NCBI GenBank assembly: GCA_004321905.1
Contig: SCQF01000048.1
Span: 27,344-91,343, forward strand
Source: Verrucomicrobiota bacterium
Lineage (GTDB): Bacteria > Verrucomicrobiota > Kiritimatiellia > CAIQIC01
Direction: 5' to 3'
Length of the DNA: 64,000 bases
Position 1 is the first letter of the stretch. Each line of letters starts with the position of its first letter. Under the pieces are notes generated by a model. That model had not been told where the DNA came from. It worked only from the letters and a program-made list of their open reading frames with translations, and ran no database searches. The translations under genes and the position numbers were made by a program. Of this stretch, positions 16,806 through 24,557 are shown one piece after another.

Positions 16806-18074
16806 ATGAAAAAACGCGTGCCGATTTTGATGCCGCAAATGGGCCAGAGTGTGGCCGAAGGCACCGTGGTGGCTTGGAAACACAAAACCGGTGAAAACGT
16901 CAAGGCCGACGAAGCTCTGCTGGAAATTGAGACCGACAAAACGAACGTCGAGGTGGAGAGTCCCGCGACCGGCACACTGGTCGCCTGCCTCAAGCACGAT
17001 GGCGAGCGCGCCGCCGCCGGCGAGACCATCGGCTTCATCGAAGTCGAAATCACCGCCGAAGAAGCTGCCAAACCACACGGTGCGGCACCCAAAGCCGAGG
17101 CTGAAACGGTCTCCAGCCAAACGACGTTTCAGATCACCAACGATCTACCAGCCATCAACCGCGATCAGTTTTCACCCTACGTCCTGCGGCTGGCAATGCT
17201 GAACGGCGTCACCATGGAGGAGTTGGAAGGTATCCGCGGCACCGGCCGGGGCGCGCGCGTCACCAAGAGCGATTTACTGCACTACCTCGCCCGCCGGCCC
17301 ATCGTCACCAACGGCGTGCGTGCAGCGCAAGGCGTGGCGGAACCTTCCGCCGCCGATCTCGCTGCGCTGGGCAAAGTGGTGCCGATGACGAGCATCCGCC
17401 GCACCATCGCCGACCATATGGTGCAGAGCATCCACACCAGCGCGCACGTCACGATGGTGCATTTGGTGGACATGACGCATTTGGTACAGCTCCGCGAACG
17501 CATCAAGGACGAATTCGAGCAGCGCTATCATGCCCGCCTCTCCTATACAGCCTTGGTACTGTTCGTCACGGCGCGTGTGCTGCGCGATTTTCCGAGCATC
17601 AATGCCTCGGTGGCTGGGGCGAATTTGGTACTGCGGTCGGAGGTCAACATCGGTTGCGCGGTGGCACTCTCCGACGAAAGCTTGGTCGTACCGGTGGTTC
17701 ATCAGGCTGATAAAAAGAGTTTCCCGGAAATCGTACAAGAACTCGACCGCCTGATCGAACGGGCGCGCAAGAAGGAACTGACCCGCGCGGATGTCGAGGG
17801 CGGCACCTTCACCATCTCCAACTTCGGCGCGTTCGGCAGCATCATCGGCACGCCCATCATCAACCAGCCGCAGGTCGCGATCCTCGGCATGGGCGCCATC
17901 GTGAAGTCCCCGACGGTGGTGGATAACCAGATCGTCATCCGCGATCGCCTCTATTTGAGCTTCACGTTTGACCATCGCGTGATTGATGGCGCGATGGGCG
18001 GACGCTTCCTCAACGCCATCCAAAAAGCGACCGAAAAGCTCGACGAAAAAGCCCTGAACGTCGAAGCACTTTGA
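16806..18074 (+). CDS. Dihydrolipoamide acyltransferase E2
   Basis: 422 residues in the standard order: one lipoyl domain (1-80) with the lipoylated Lys in EIETDKTNVEVESPATG, a short linker, a peripheral-subunit-binding domain (about 118-158; SPYVLRLAMLNGVTMEELEGI), and the catalytic domain ending in FDHRVIDGAMGGRF with the HxxxDG active site. It carries acyl groups from E1 to CoA. It closes the operon. The E3 subunit must come from elsewhere in the genome. The 3' flank holds a palindrome pair and a GC-rich repeat shared with the operon's upstream flank. Confidence 0.94.
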   Translation: MKKRVPILMPQMGQSVAEGTVVAWKHKTGENVKADEALLEIETDKTNVEVESPATGTLVACLKHDGERAAAGETIGFIEVEITAEEAAKPHGAAPKAEAETVSSQTTFQITNDLPAINRDQFSPYVLRLAMLNGVTMEELEGIRGTGRGARVTKSDLLHYLARRPIVTNGVRAAQGVAEPSAADLAALGKVVPMTSIRRTIADHMVQSIHTSAHVTMVHLVDMTHLVQLRERIKDEFEQRYHARLSYTALVLFVTARVLRDFPSINASVAGANLVLRSEVNIGCAVALSDESLVVPVVHQADKKSFPEIVQELDRLIERARKKELTRADVEGGTFTISNFGAFGSIIGTPIINQPQVAILGMGAIVKSPTVVDNQIVIRDRLYLSFTFDHRVIDGAMGGRFLNAIQKATEKLDEKALNVEAL

Positions 18075-18077
18075 CGG

Positions 18078-18127
18078 TTTTCCAAGGTCTGGAAAAACTA
18101 ACACTCCGCGTTTCCAATCCTTGGAAA
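18078..18127. repeat. Palindrome pair between convergent genes, centres 32 bp apart
   Basis: TTTTCCAAGGTCTGGAAAA and TTTCCAATCCTTGGAAA, three bases after the E2 stop and about 60 bases before the end of the convergent exonuclease. Both flanking genes end here, so at this site the pair is not a promoter element. Confidence 0.9.
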
Positions 18128-18146
18128 GCGGTTCGTTTTTTCCGCG

Positions 18147-18193
18147 GGCGTCGGCTTGCGACGCCAGCGGGCGCAGCAAGACTGCGCCCCTAC
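18147..18193. repeat. GC-rich repeat with GGGCGCAGCAAGACTGCGCC
   Basis: A small hairpin GGCGTCGGCTTGCGACGCC is followed by the exact reverse complement of the 25-mer found upstream of the E1alpha gene. It touches the stop of the exonuclease gene. The operon is thus bracketed by copies of the same repeat. Confidence 0.75.
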
Positions 18194-18999
18194 TCTATCG
18201 CAACAACGGCGTGTTTTTCCGGGAAGATACCCTTTGAGGCCCGTTCGACGATATCGCGCGTATCCTGCGGAAAATCAGCTTTGAGCAGCCAGCGCACGAA
18301 ATTGGGCTCTTCGCGGATCAACTCGCGTAGTTTGCGTCCGGCGTAGCGGCCGAAGTTGAGCGTCACTTCGCCCTCCACCCACTTGAGTTTGCCGGTGCGA
18401 TCCACCCATGTCGGGTCGCGCGGATTGCAAAATTCGTCGAGGCCGTCGAGATCGCGCGGCAGATCGGGATAGCGCTCCAACTGCCCTTCCATCACGCGCA
18501 AGGTGGCTTCGACATCGCCGCGCGCACCGTGCGCATCCACGTGCAGTTCGTTGCAATAATAGGACAGCGCGGCGGTCAGATCGCGTGGCACTTTTTTGTG
18601 ATAGACGCGTTGCGCATCGAACACGCGACGAGTCTCGACGTTAAAGGGCACGTCGGCGCGATTGAATTCTTCGATCAACAGCGGGATATCGAAGCCGAGG
18701 ATGTTATAGCCGGCAAGGTCGCAGTCGGCCAGCACCGCGGCGATCTCGCGCGCCTTCTGCGCGAACGTGGGACAATCCTTCACATCAGCATCGGAAATGC
18801 CGTGGATGGCAGTGGCCTCGGCGGGAATCGGACGTTCGGGGTTTACCAGAAACTCGTGCGTTTCGCGCTTGCCGTCGGGGAATAATTTGACGATGGCCAG
18901 TTCAACAATCCGGTCAGTACGCCGATTGATGCCGGTGGATTCGATGTCAAATATGGCTAAAGGTCTATCAAGTTTTAATTTCATGGAAGGTTGTTTCAT
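18190..18999 (-). CDS. DnaQ-like 3'-5' exonuclease with exodeoxyribonuclease X-type C-terminal motif
   Basis: About 269 residues. DEDDh exonuclease fold: FDIESTG (Asp, Glu), HGISDADV, AGYNILGFDIPLL and HGARGDVEAT. The C-terminal LNFGRYAGRKLREL..EPNFVRWLLK matches the DUF3820-like segment of ExoX-type enzymes. Likely a DNA repair or proofreading-type exonuclease. MKQPSMKLKL is chosen as start because its ATG overlaps the stop of the upstream sugar kinase (TGATG); MKLKLDRPLA is the alternative. Coupling to a sugar kinase is unusual and may be incidental. Confidence 0.87.
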   Translation of the reverse strand: MKQPSMKLKLDRPLAIFDIESTGINRRTDRIVELAIVKLFPDGKRETHEFLVNPERPIPAEATAIHGISDADVKDCPTFAQKAREIAAVLADCDLAGYNILGFDIPLLIEEFNRADVPFNVETRRVFDAQRVYHKKVPRDLTAALSYYCNELHVDAHGARGDVEATLRVMEGQLERYPDLPRDLDGLDEFCNPRDPTWVDRTGKLKWVEGEVTLNFGRYAGRKLRELIREEPNFVRWLLKADFPQDTRDIVERASKGIFPEKHAVVAIE

Positions 19000-19952
19000 C
19001 AACCGACTTTTTCCAGCTTCACCCAAGGCAACAGACGCTGTACTTCGGCGCGATTCACCTGACCCGGCACCACCGTCAGCGCATCAGCGGTGCCGCAAGC
19101 GAGACCGAACCGCGTGGCGTCCGGCATGGATTGGCCCTGCCGCAACGCGTAAGCGACCCCGGCGGTGGTCGAGTCGCCGGCGCCGATCGGATTCACGGCT
19201 TGAATCGTCGGCGGTTGGCAGCGCCACAGTTCCTGCGCGCTCACCAGCCAGCCCGTACGCGGGCCTTGCGTCACCAGCGCCCATTGCGCGCCGCGCGCCA
19301 CCAGCCCGCGCGCCGCGCGAATCATATCGTCGTCGGACTCGATCGCGACCTGACAGGTGTCGGCCAATTCGCGCCGGTTGAGTTTGATCATCAACGGCTG
19401 ATAGGGCAGCGTGTTCATCAGCGGCGTCTTCTGTGAGTCAATCAACAAGGGTACGCCCAGCGTGACGGCCTTTTGCGCAATGTTGGCGTAGATATAGTCG
19501 GGTGCCTTCGGCGGCAACGCACCGGAAATGACGACCATGCCGCACTCGACCAGCAAGGCCACCAGTTTACCATCGAACTGACACCAATCGTCCGGCGAGG
19601 GTAGCGCCGCTTCTTCCACCAGTTCGGTCACCTGCCCCGTGGTTTCATCCAAGATCGTGCTGCACACGCGCGTCGGTTGCCGGGTGGCCACAAAATTACA
19701 GCCAATGTTACGCGCTTGCAGATAGGCTTCGACGAGTTGGCCGGTGTCGCCACCGAGAAAACCTGTGACGAGCGGAGCCTCGCCGAGCGTCTGCAATACG
19801 CTCGCCATCGTACAAGCCTTGCCGCCCGCCGAAACGGTTACCGCCCGCGCCCGGTTTACATCGCCCAATTCCAGTTGCGCAAACTGCAAGGTGCGTTGGA
19901 GGCACGGCGTAATGCCCACGCACAAAATAGGTTTTTCCGTTGTTTTGGTCAC
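18999..19952 (-). CDS. PfkB-family sugar kinase, 1-phosphofructokinase-like
   Basis: 317 residues. The start is a GTG (VTKTTEKPILCVGITP) with AGGAG six bases ahead; the ORF track's longer start is not supported. Family marks: GGKACTMASVLQTLG (usually GGKGxNVA, so the substrate loop differs), GFLGGDTG, INPIGAGDSTTAG-type signature here read as NPIGAGDSTTAG with the catalytic Asp. It phosphorylates a sugar or sugar phosphate; FruK/LacC-like by overall shape. Its stop overlaps the exonuclease start. No phosphotransferase genes are nearby to narrow the substrate. Confidence 0.85.
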   Translation of the reverse strand: MTKTTEKPILCVGITPCLQRTLQFAQLELGDVNRARAVTVSAGGKACTMASVLQTLGEAPLVTGFLGGDTGQLVEAYLQARNIGCNFVATRQPTRVCSTILDETTGQVTELVEEAALPSPDDWCQFDGKLVALLVECGMVVISGALPPKAPDYIYANIAQKAVTLGVPLLIDSQKTPLMNTLPYQPLMIKLNRRELADTCQVAIESDDDMIRAARGLVARGAQWALVTQGPRTGWLVSAQELWRCQPPTIQAVNPIGAGDSTTAGVAYALRQGQSMPDATRFGLACGTADALTVVPGQVNRAEVQRLLPWVKLEKVG

Positions 19953-20026
19953 AAAAACTCCTGCCTGGCTAGCGCCAAGCGGGTGGATAATCGCCCACCC
20001 TGCCCCGCCTGTCAATGTTGACGCCG

Positions 20027-20076
20027 TTTCCAAGGCTTGGAAAAACCGGTAATTCTTTTTTCCAACCCTTGGAAAA
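20027..20076. repeat. Palindrome pair in a divergent promoter region, centres 32 bp apart
   Basis: TTTCCAAGGCTTGGAAA and TTTTCCAACCCTTGGAAAA. The pair sits between the PfkB start and the first gene of the quinoprotein operon, ending 27 bases before the latter. Of all pairs, this is among the best placed to act as an operator. Confidence 0.9.
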
Positions 20077-20103
20077 CTGTGCTACCGTCCCCGGCCACGA
20101 CGC

Positions 20104-21519
20104 ATGACCACAGCGCGCAAACTCGTAATCGTGACCAGCGCAGTGCTGCTGTTGCTCGCCACCGGCGTGCTGGTGGATATTTTGTGGAGCGCGCGCACGC
20201 CAACCCGCGCCATCCAAGAGCGCCAACCCGGCATGGATCGGCCGGCCCAAAGCGGAGGACAGGCCGACGAGGCCATGGCGTTCACACGTGGCAAATGGGT
20301 GCCGGGTACGGGCGTGGCGGCGAACAGCAGCGGCGCCTGGCCGAATTTTCGCGGGCCGAATCACGACAATATCGTCACCGATCCGACCCCACTGGCGCGT
20401 CACTGGGGCACCCAGGGGCCAGCAAAACTTTGGTCACTTGATCTCGGTGAAGGTTTTGCCGGTGCGGCGGTGCTGAACGGGCGGGTGTACATCATTGATT
20501 ATGATCAAGCTCATCAAGCCGACGCGTTGCGCTGCCTTTCGCTGGCGGACGGCCAGGAAATCTGGCGTTTCACCTATCCGGTCAAGATCAAGCGCTTCCA
20601 CGGCATGAGTCGCACGATCCCGGCGGTGACCGATAAATACACGGTCTCCATCGGCCCGAAGTGTCATGTGGTTTGCGTGGATACCAGCACTGGAAAGTTC
20701 ATCTGGGGCTTGGATTTGGTGAAGGAATTTGACGCCGAGGTGCCGCAGTGGTACGCGGGACAGTGTCCGTTGGTTGACGGCGACCGCCTCATTCTCGCCA
20801 CCGGCGGCGACGCGTTGATGGTCGCGGTGGAGTTGGCGACCGGCAAGGTGATCTGGAAAGCACCCAATCCGCGCGATTGGAAAATGACGCATTCTTCCAT
20901 CGCGCCGATGGAGCTTGCCGGGCAGCGCATGTATGCCTATTGCGGCAGCGGTGGCGTGGCGGGCGTGGCAGCCAGCGACGGCAAGTTGTTATGGGACACC
21001 GATGCCTGGACGATTTCCATCGCGACCATCCCCCAGCCGCTGCCGGTGGGCGATGGGAAGATTTTTCTGTCGGGCGGCTACAATGCCGGCAGCCTGATGC
21101 TGCAACTCAAACACGTCGAAAATAAAATCGTGGCCGAACCGTTGTTTCGCCTGAAGCCGACGGAGTTTGGCGCGACCCAGCACACGCCGATTCTGCATGA
21201 CGGGCATATCTACGGCGTACGACCGGATGGGCAACTGACCTGTCTGGACTTGAACGGCAAAGTGCGGTGGGCCAGCGGTGGCGGAGCCAAATTCGGCATG
21301 GGATCGTTTATCATGGCACAGGGTCTCATGTTCCTGTTGAACGACGATGGCTGGCTGACGCTGGCGGAAGTCAACTCCGTGGGTTACCGCCAACTCGCCA
21401 AGGCGCGGGTGCTGCCCGGTCAGGACGCGTGGGCGCCGCTGGCCTTGGTTGAGGGGCGCCTTTTGGCGCGCGACATGACACAAATGGTTTGTCTGGATGT
21501 TGCGGGAGCAAAACCGTGA
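20104..21519 (+). CDS. PQQ-like beta-propeller protein, membrane-anchored
   Basis: 471 residues. An N-terminal hydrophobic helix (about 8-27) works as anchor or signal, then a linker to about 75, WPNFRGPNHDN, and repeated propeller blades with the A-W/G-K-x-x-W signature (DGQEIWRFTYP, TGKFIWGLDL, TGKVIWKAPN, DGKLLWDTDA, NGKVRWASGG). BamB-like/quinoprotein-like propellers may bind PQQ or be structural; no clear catalytic Asp-Glu set or Cys-Cys ring was identified. It opens a six-gene chain in which every junction overlaps; its stop overlaps a GTG start (GTGA). The context suggests periplasmic redox work. Confidence 0.85.
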   Translation: MTTARKLVIVTSAVLLLLATGVLVDILWSARTPTRAIQERQPGMDRPAQSGGQADEAMAFTRGKWVPGTGVAANSSGAWPNFRGPNHDNIVTDPTPLARHWGTQGPAKLWSLDLGEGFAGAAVLNGRVYIIDYDQAHQADALRCLSLADGQEIWRFTYPVKIKRFHGMSRTIPAVTDKYTVSIGPKCHVVCVDTSTGKFIWGLDLVKEFDAEVPQWYAGQCPLVDGDRLILATGGDALMVAVELATGKVIWKAPNPRDWKMTHSSIAPMELAGQRMYAYCGSGGVAGVAASDGKLLWDTDAWTISIATIPQPLPVGDGKIFLSGGYNAGSLMLQLKHVENKIVAEPLFRLKPTEFGATQHTPILHDGHIYGVRPDGQLTCLDLNGKVRWASGGGAKFGMGSFIMAQGLMFLLNDDGWLTLAEVNSVGYRQLAKARVLPGQDAWAPLALVEGRLLARDMTQMVCLDVAGAKP

Positions 21520-22559
21520 AGAAGAATACGCAAGTGAACCGCCGCGGATTCCTGGGTGCCGGACTGCTCGCGGGCAGCAGCGTGGCCAGTTGGTTGACCG
21601 GTTGCGGCGGGCAGAAAAATCTACGCAAGGCCGGAAAGCGCCAACCACTGGATGCGCGCTTCACCTACGATATCAAGGCCTTTGAGCACACCGATCCCAA
21701 GCTCCTGCTTTACACAGAAACGGCGCAAATCCCCACCGATTTTCAGGAGCCCAAACGCATCACCGCCGGATCGAACGGCACGTTCTGGATTGGCGGCGAT
21801 CAAGCCGTGAAACGATTGGGGGCGGATGGCAAGCGCCACTCCACACTGACACTCGCGGCAACGCCCCAAGCGTTGACCGTGGCCGAGCAAGACCGGCTTT
21901 TTGTGGCGCTCAAAGATCACTTCGAAATCTATGATACCGCCGGAAAGTTGCTGCAAAAAAGCGAGTCGCTCGGCCCGAAGACCTATCTCACGGGTATTGC
22001 GGTCGCGGGCGACGTGATTTTTCTGGCTGACGCGGGTAACCGCGAAGTCATCCGCTGCGACATGACCGGCAAGGTCATCGGTCGCTTCGGTCGTCTGGGC
22101 GGCAAAGATGGTACGCCGGGATTTTTAATCCCCAGCCCCTATTTCCACTTGCTGATTGGTGGCGACGGGTTGCTCTGGGTGAATAATTCCGGACGCCACG
22201 CGGTGGAGGCCTACACGCTCGACGGCAAATACGAATTCAGTTGGGGCCAGCCCGGCATGAGCATCGAAAACTTCTGCGGCTGTTGCAATCCGGTGTATTT
22301 CACCCGATTGCTGGATGGACGTTTCGTGACCAGTGAAAAAGGCCTGAATCGGATCAAGATTTACGATCAAAAAGGCCAGTTTGTGGGCGTCGTCGCCGGT
22401 CCCGAACAACTGGTGAAGGATCGCGAACAGGCGGCCAAGGCCTGCGCCAATTGCAACATCGGCTTTGGTTTCGATGTGGCATGTGATTCCCAAGGTCGCG
22501 TGCTGGCTCTCGATCCCGCCTCGCGCACCATCCGCATCTTCAGCCCCCAAGCCACATGA
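21516..22559 (+). CDS. NHL-repeat protein with Tat lipoprotein signal
   Basis: 347 residues. The start is GTG (VKKNTQVNRRGFLG) with GGGAG seven bases upstream, overlapping the previous stop. A twin-arginine signal NRRGFLGAGLLAG leads to a lipobox-like SWLTGC, so a Tat-exported lipoprotein is predicted. The body has NHL/SMP-30-like propeller blades (GITAGSNGTFWIGGDQ, DVIFLADAGNREVIRC, GLLWVNNSGRHAVEAY, FGFDVACDSQGRVLALD). Cys pairs FCGCCNP and ACANCN in the mature part might bind metal or cofactor. Its stop overlaps the next start (ATGA). Export via Tat suggests folding with a cofactor before transport. Confidence 0.83.
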   Translation: MKKNTQVNRRGFLGAGLLAGSSVASWLTGCGGQKNLRKAGKRQPLDARFTYDIKAFEHTDPKLLLYTETAQIPTDFQEPKRITAGSNGTFWIGGDQAVKRLGADGKRHSTLTLAATPQALTVAEQDRLFVALKDHFEIYDTAGKLLQKSESLGPKTYLTGIAVAGDVIFLADAGNREVIRCDMTGKVIGRFGRLGGKDGTPGFLIPSPYFHLLIGGDGLLWVNNSGRHAVEAYTLDGKYEFSWGQPGMSIENFCGCCNPVYFTRLLDGRFVTSEKGLNRIKIYDQKGQFVGVVAGPEQLVKDREQAAKACANCNIGFGFDVACDSQGRVLALDPASRTIRIFSPQAT

Positions 22560-22729
22560 ACGCACCAACCGAAAATCGTCGCTCGTTCTTCCGCGCCCTG
22601 CTACTCGGCGCGTTGGGATGGATCTGCGTGACGCTCCTGCGGCGACCGCGTCTGTGCCTGCGCTCCGGCTGTGGGGGCTGCACGGCATATGCCCGTTGTG
22701 CCCTGCCCCAAAAGGAGCCCTCGCGATGA
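22556..22729 (+). CDS. 57-residue Cys-rich peptide with Tat-like signal (not in ORF track)
   Basis: A small gene missed by the 60-residue cutoff. It overlaps the previous stop (ATGA) and its own stop overlaps the next start (ATGA). The product begins MNAPTENRRSFFRALLLGAL, a twin-arginine-like motif plus hydrophobic stretch, then a Cys-rich tail CLRSGCGGCTAYARCALP (C-x5-C-x2-C-x5-C). An AGGAG inside its 3' end serves the next gene. Chance survival of both overlaps with a signal-like N terminus is unlikely, so I treat it as real. Possible roles are a small metal or Fe-S binding peptide, or a maturation factor for its neighbours; unproven. Confidence 0.72.
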   Translation: MNAPTENRRSFFRALLLGALGWICVTLLRRPRLCLRSGCGGCTAYARCALPQKEPSR

Positions 22730-23277
22730 ACCGGCGCAACTTCATCAACGGCGTAGCACGCGTCGCCGCCTTGCTCGGCTTGGGCGGCTTGGCCGCTCGC
22801 TTGTTGCAACACGCGCAAGTCGCGCACACCGTCTGGCAGATTGATCCTTGGAAATGCACCTACTGTGGCAAATGCGCGACCGAGTGTGTGCTGGAACTAT
22901 CCGCCGTCAAATGCGTACAGTTCTATGACATCTGCGGTTATTGCGATTTTTGCACCGGCTACTTCGAACCACAACCCAACAAGTTGAGTACGGGCGCGGA
23001 AAACCAGCTCTGCCCCACCGGCGCCATCGTGCGCAAATTCATCGAAGACCCCTACTACGAATACACGATCAACGAACCGCTCTGCATCGGTTGCGCCAAG
23101 TGCGTCAAAGGCTGCACGTTGTTTGGCAATGGCTCCTTTCACCTCCAAATCAAGCATGACCGTTGTGTGAACTGCAACGAATGTTCGATTGCCAAAGCGT
23201 GCCCCGCCAACGCGATCCACCGGATTCCATCCAACAAGCCTTATCTGTTCAAAACGCGCGAAGGGAAGCCGTCGTAA
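22726..23277 (+). CDS. Periplasmic ferredoxin of the NapG/MauM type
   Basis: 183 residues from MNRRNFINGVARVAALLG, a Tat signal, with AGGAG nine bases before the ATG; the longer ORF is a shadow. Four Cys-rich stretches follow: CTYCGKCATEC, CGYCDFC with later CPTGAI, CIGCAKCVKGC and CVNCNECSIAKACPANAI, enough for three or four [4Fe-4S] clusters. NapG and MauM are Tat-exported ferredoxins that work with a membrane partner (NapH/MauN), which is exactly the next gene. It should carry electrons in the periplasm between that partner and the propeller proteins. Stop and next start overlap (TAATG). Confidence 0.87.
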   Translation: MNRRNFINGVARVAALLGLGGLAARLLQHAQVAHTVWQIDPWKCTYCGKCATECVLELSAVKCVQFYDICGYCDFCTGYFEPQPNKLSTGAENQLCPTGAIVRKFIEDPYYEYTINEPLCIGCAKCVKGCTLFGNGSFHLQIKHDRCVNCNECSIAKACPANAIHRIPSNKPYLFKTREGKPS

Positions 23278-24557
23278 TGGCCACCGCCCTCGCCCAACGC
23301 TTCCCACCGCCGGAGTTCACCGAGACCGGGCACCAAATGCCCACGCTCACCGGTTTCCCCTCACGTGCACTCGCTTGGGATTACGTGGATGTCGTCGTGC
23401 TCTTCGTGGCCCTCGCCTTGGCCGCATGGCTGGTGCTCCGACGACGTTCGCGGCGCGGCGTGATTGCGCTGAGTATCTTCTCGCTGCTCTACTTTGGATT
23501 CTGGCGCAAAGGCTGCGTCTGCTCCATCGGCAGCATGCAGAACATCACACAAGCGCTCTTCGATTCCGCCTACGCCGTCCCGCTGACCGTGCTGGCTTTC
23601 GGCGTCTTGCCGCTCGTCTTTGCTCTGTTCTTTGGCCGCGTATTCTGCGCCGCCGTCTGTCCGCACGGCGCTTTTCAAGACTTGATGCTGCTGCGTCCGT
23701 TACACACACCCACCTGGCTGGAGCACGGCCTGCGCCTGCTGGCCTACGTCTACCTTGGCTTGGCCGCCATCTTCGCGGCGACGGGCGGCGGCTACATCAT
23801 CTGCCAATATGACCCCTTCATCGCCCTTTTTCGGTTGAGCGGTAGCCTGACGATGATCCTGCTCGGCGTTGGCTTTCTCGCCGCCAGCCTGTTCATCGGA
23901 CGCCCCTATTGTCGCTTTCTTTGTCCCTACGGCGTCTTGCTTGGGCTGGCCGCGGCCGTCGCCCGCTGGCGGCCCAGCATCACGCCCAGCGCTTGTACGC
24001 AATGCAGCCGCTGCGAAGATTTCTGTCCATTCAATGCGATCAACATTTCCACACCCAAGCCAGCCCCGTTGCAGCCGCCCTCACCCATGGCCCAGAAAAT
24101 TCGGCTGACCGTGTTACTGCTGCTCATCCCCATCTTCGTGGGCCTTGGGCTGTGGCTTGGCGACGCGGCGGGCGCGGCGTTGGCGCGCAAACACCGCGTC
24201 GTCAATCTGGCCGAACGCGTTCATCTGGAGACAAGCGGCACGGTTCAGGGCACCACCGAGGCTTCGGAGGCTTTTCACGCCGCAGGCACGCCGCAGGAAA
24301 AACTTTTTGGCGAGGCCCATACGTTGCGCGAGCGCTATGTGCGGGCCGGTCGGCTGGGCGGCATCTGGGTGGGACTGGTGGTCGGCATCAAATTGCTGAC
24401 ACTGGGTTTCCGGCGCAAACGCGAGCGCTACGAAACCGATGCCGAGCATTGTCTGGCTTGCGCACGCTGCTTTGAATTCTGCCCGCAAGACCAGAAGTGG
24501 AAACAGATTTTGGCCCAAGCGCCGCATCCGGTGCACGCAGCGGACGCCACGAAATGA
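23277..24557 (+). CDS. Membrane ferredoxin of the NapH/MauN/NosR type
   Basis: 426 residues, about six membrane helices. The family Cys-x3-Cys-Pro motifs are both present (FCAAVCPHGAFQ near 122 and YCRFLCPYGVLLG near 213), as is a KGCVCSIGS motif near 80. Two soluble [4Fe-4S] sites follow: CTQCSRCEDFCPFNA and, at the C terminus, CLACARCFEFCPQ. Such proteins move electrons between the quinone pool or cytoplasm and periplasmic carriers. The start is the ATG in TAATG overlapping the ferredoxin stop. It is translationally linked to the NapG-like gene before and the propeller gene after, so all likely act as one chain. Confidence 0.87.
   Translation: MATALAQRFPPPEFTETGHQMPTLTGFPSRALAWDYVDVVVLFVALALAAWLVLRRRSRRGVIALSIFSLLYFGFWRKGCVCSIGSMQNITQALFDSAYAVPLTVLAFGVLPLVFALFFGRVFCAAVCPHGAFQDLMLLRPLHTPTWLEHGLRLLAYVYLGLAAIFAATGGGYIICQYDPFIALFRLSGSLTMILLGVGFLAASLFIGRPYCRFLCPYGVLLGLAAAVARWRPSITPSACTQCSRCEDFCPFNAINISTPKPAPLQPPSPMAQKIRLTVLLLLIPIFVGLGLWLGDAAGAALARKHRVVNLAERVHLETSGTVQGTTEASEAFHAAGTPQEKLFGEAHTLRERYVRAGRLGGIWVGLVVGIKLLTLGFRRKRERYETDAEHCLACARCFEFCPQDQKWKQILAQAPHPVHAADATK

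Noticed and set aside
22465-22725. Long N-terminal extension of the NapG-like ORF
   Set aside because: It overlaps the NHL gene and the small Tat peptide in another frame, while MNRRNFINGV has both a ribosome site and a Tat signal.
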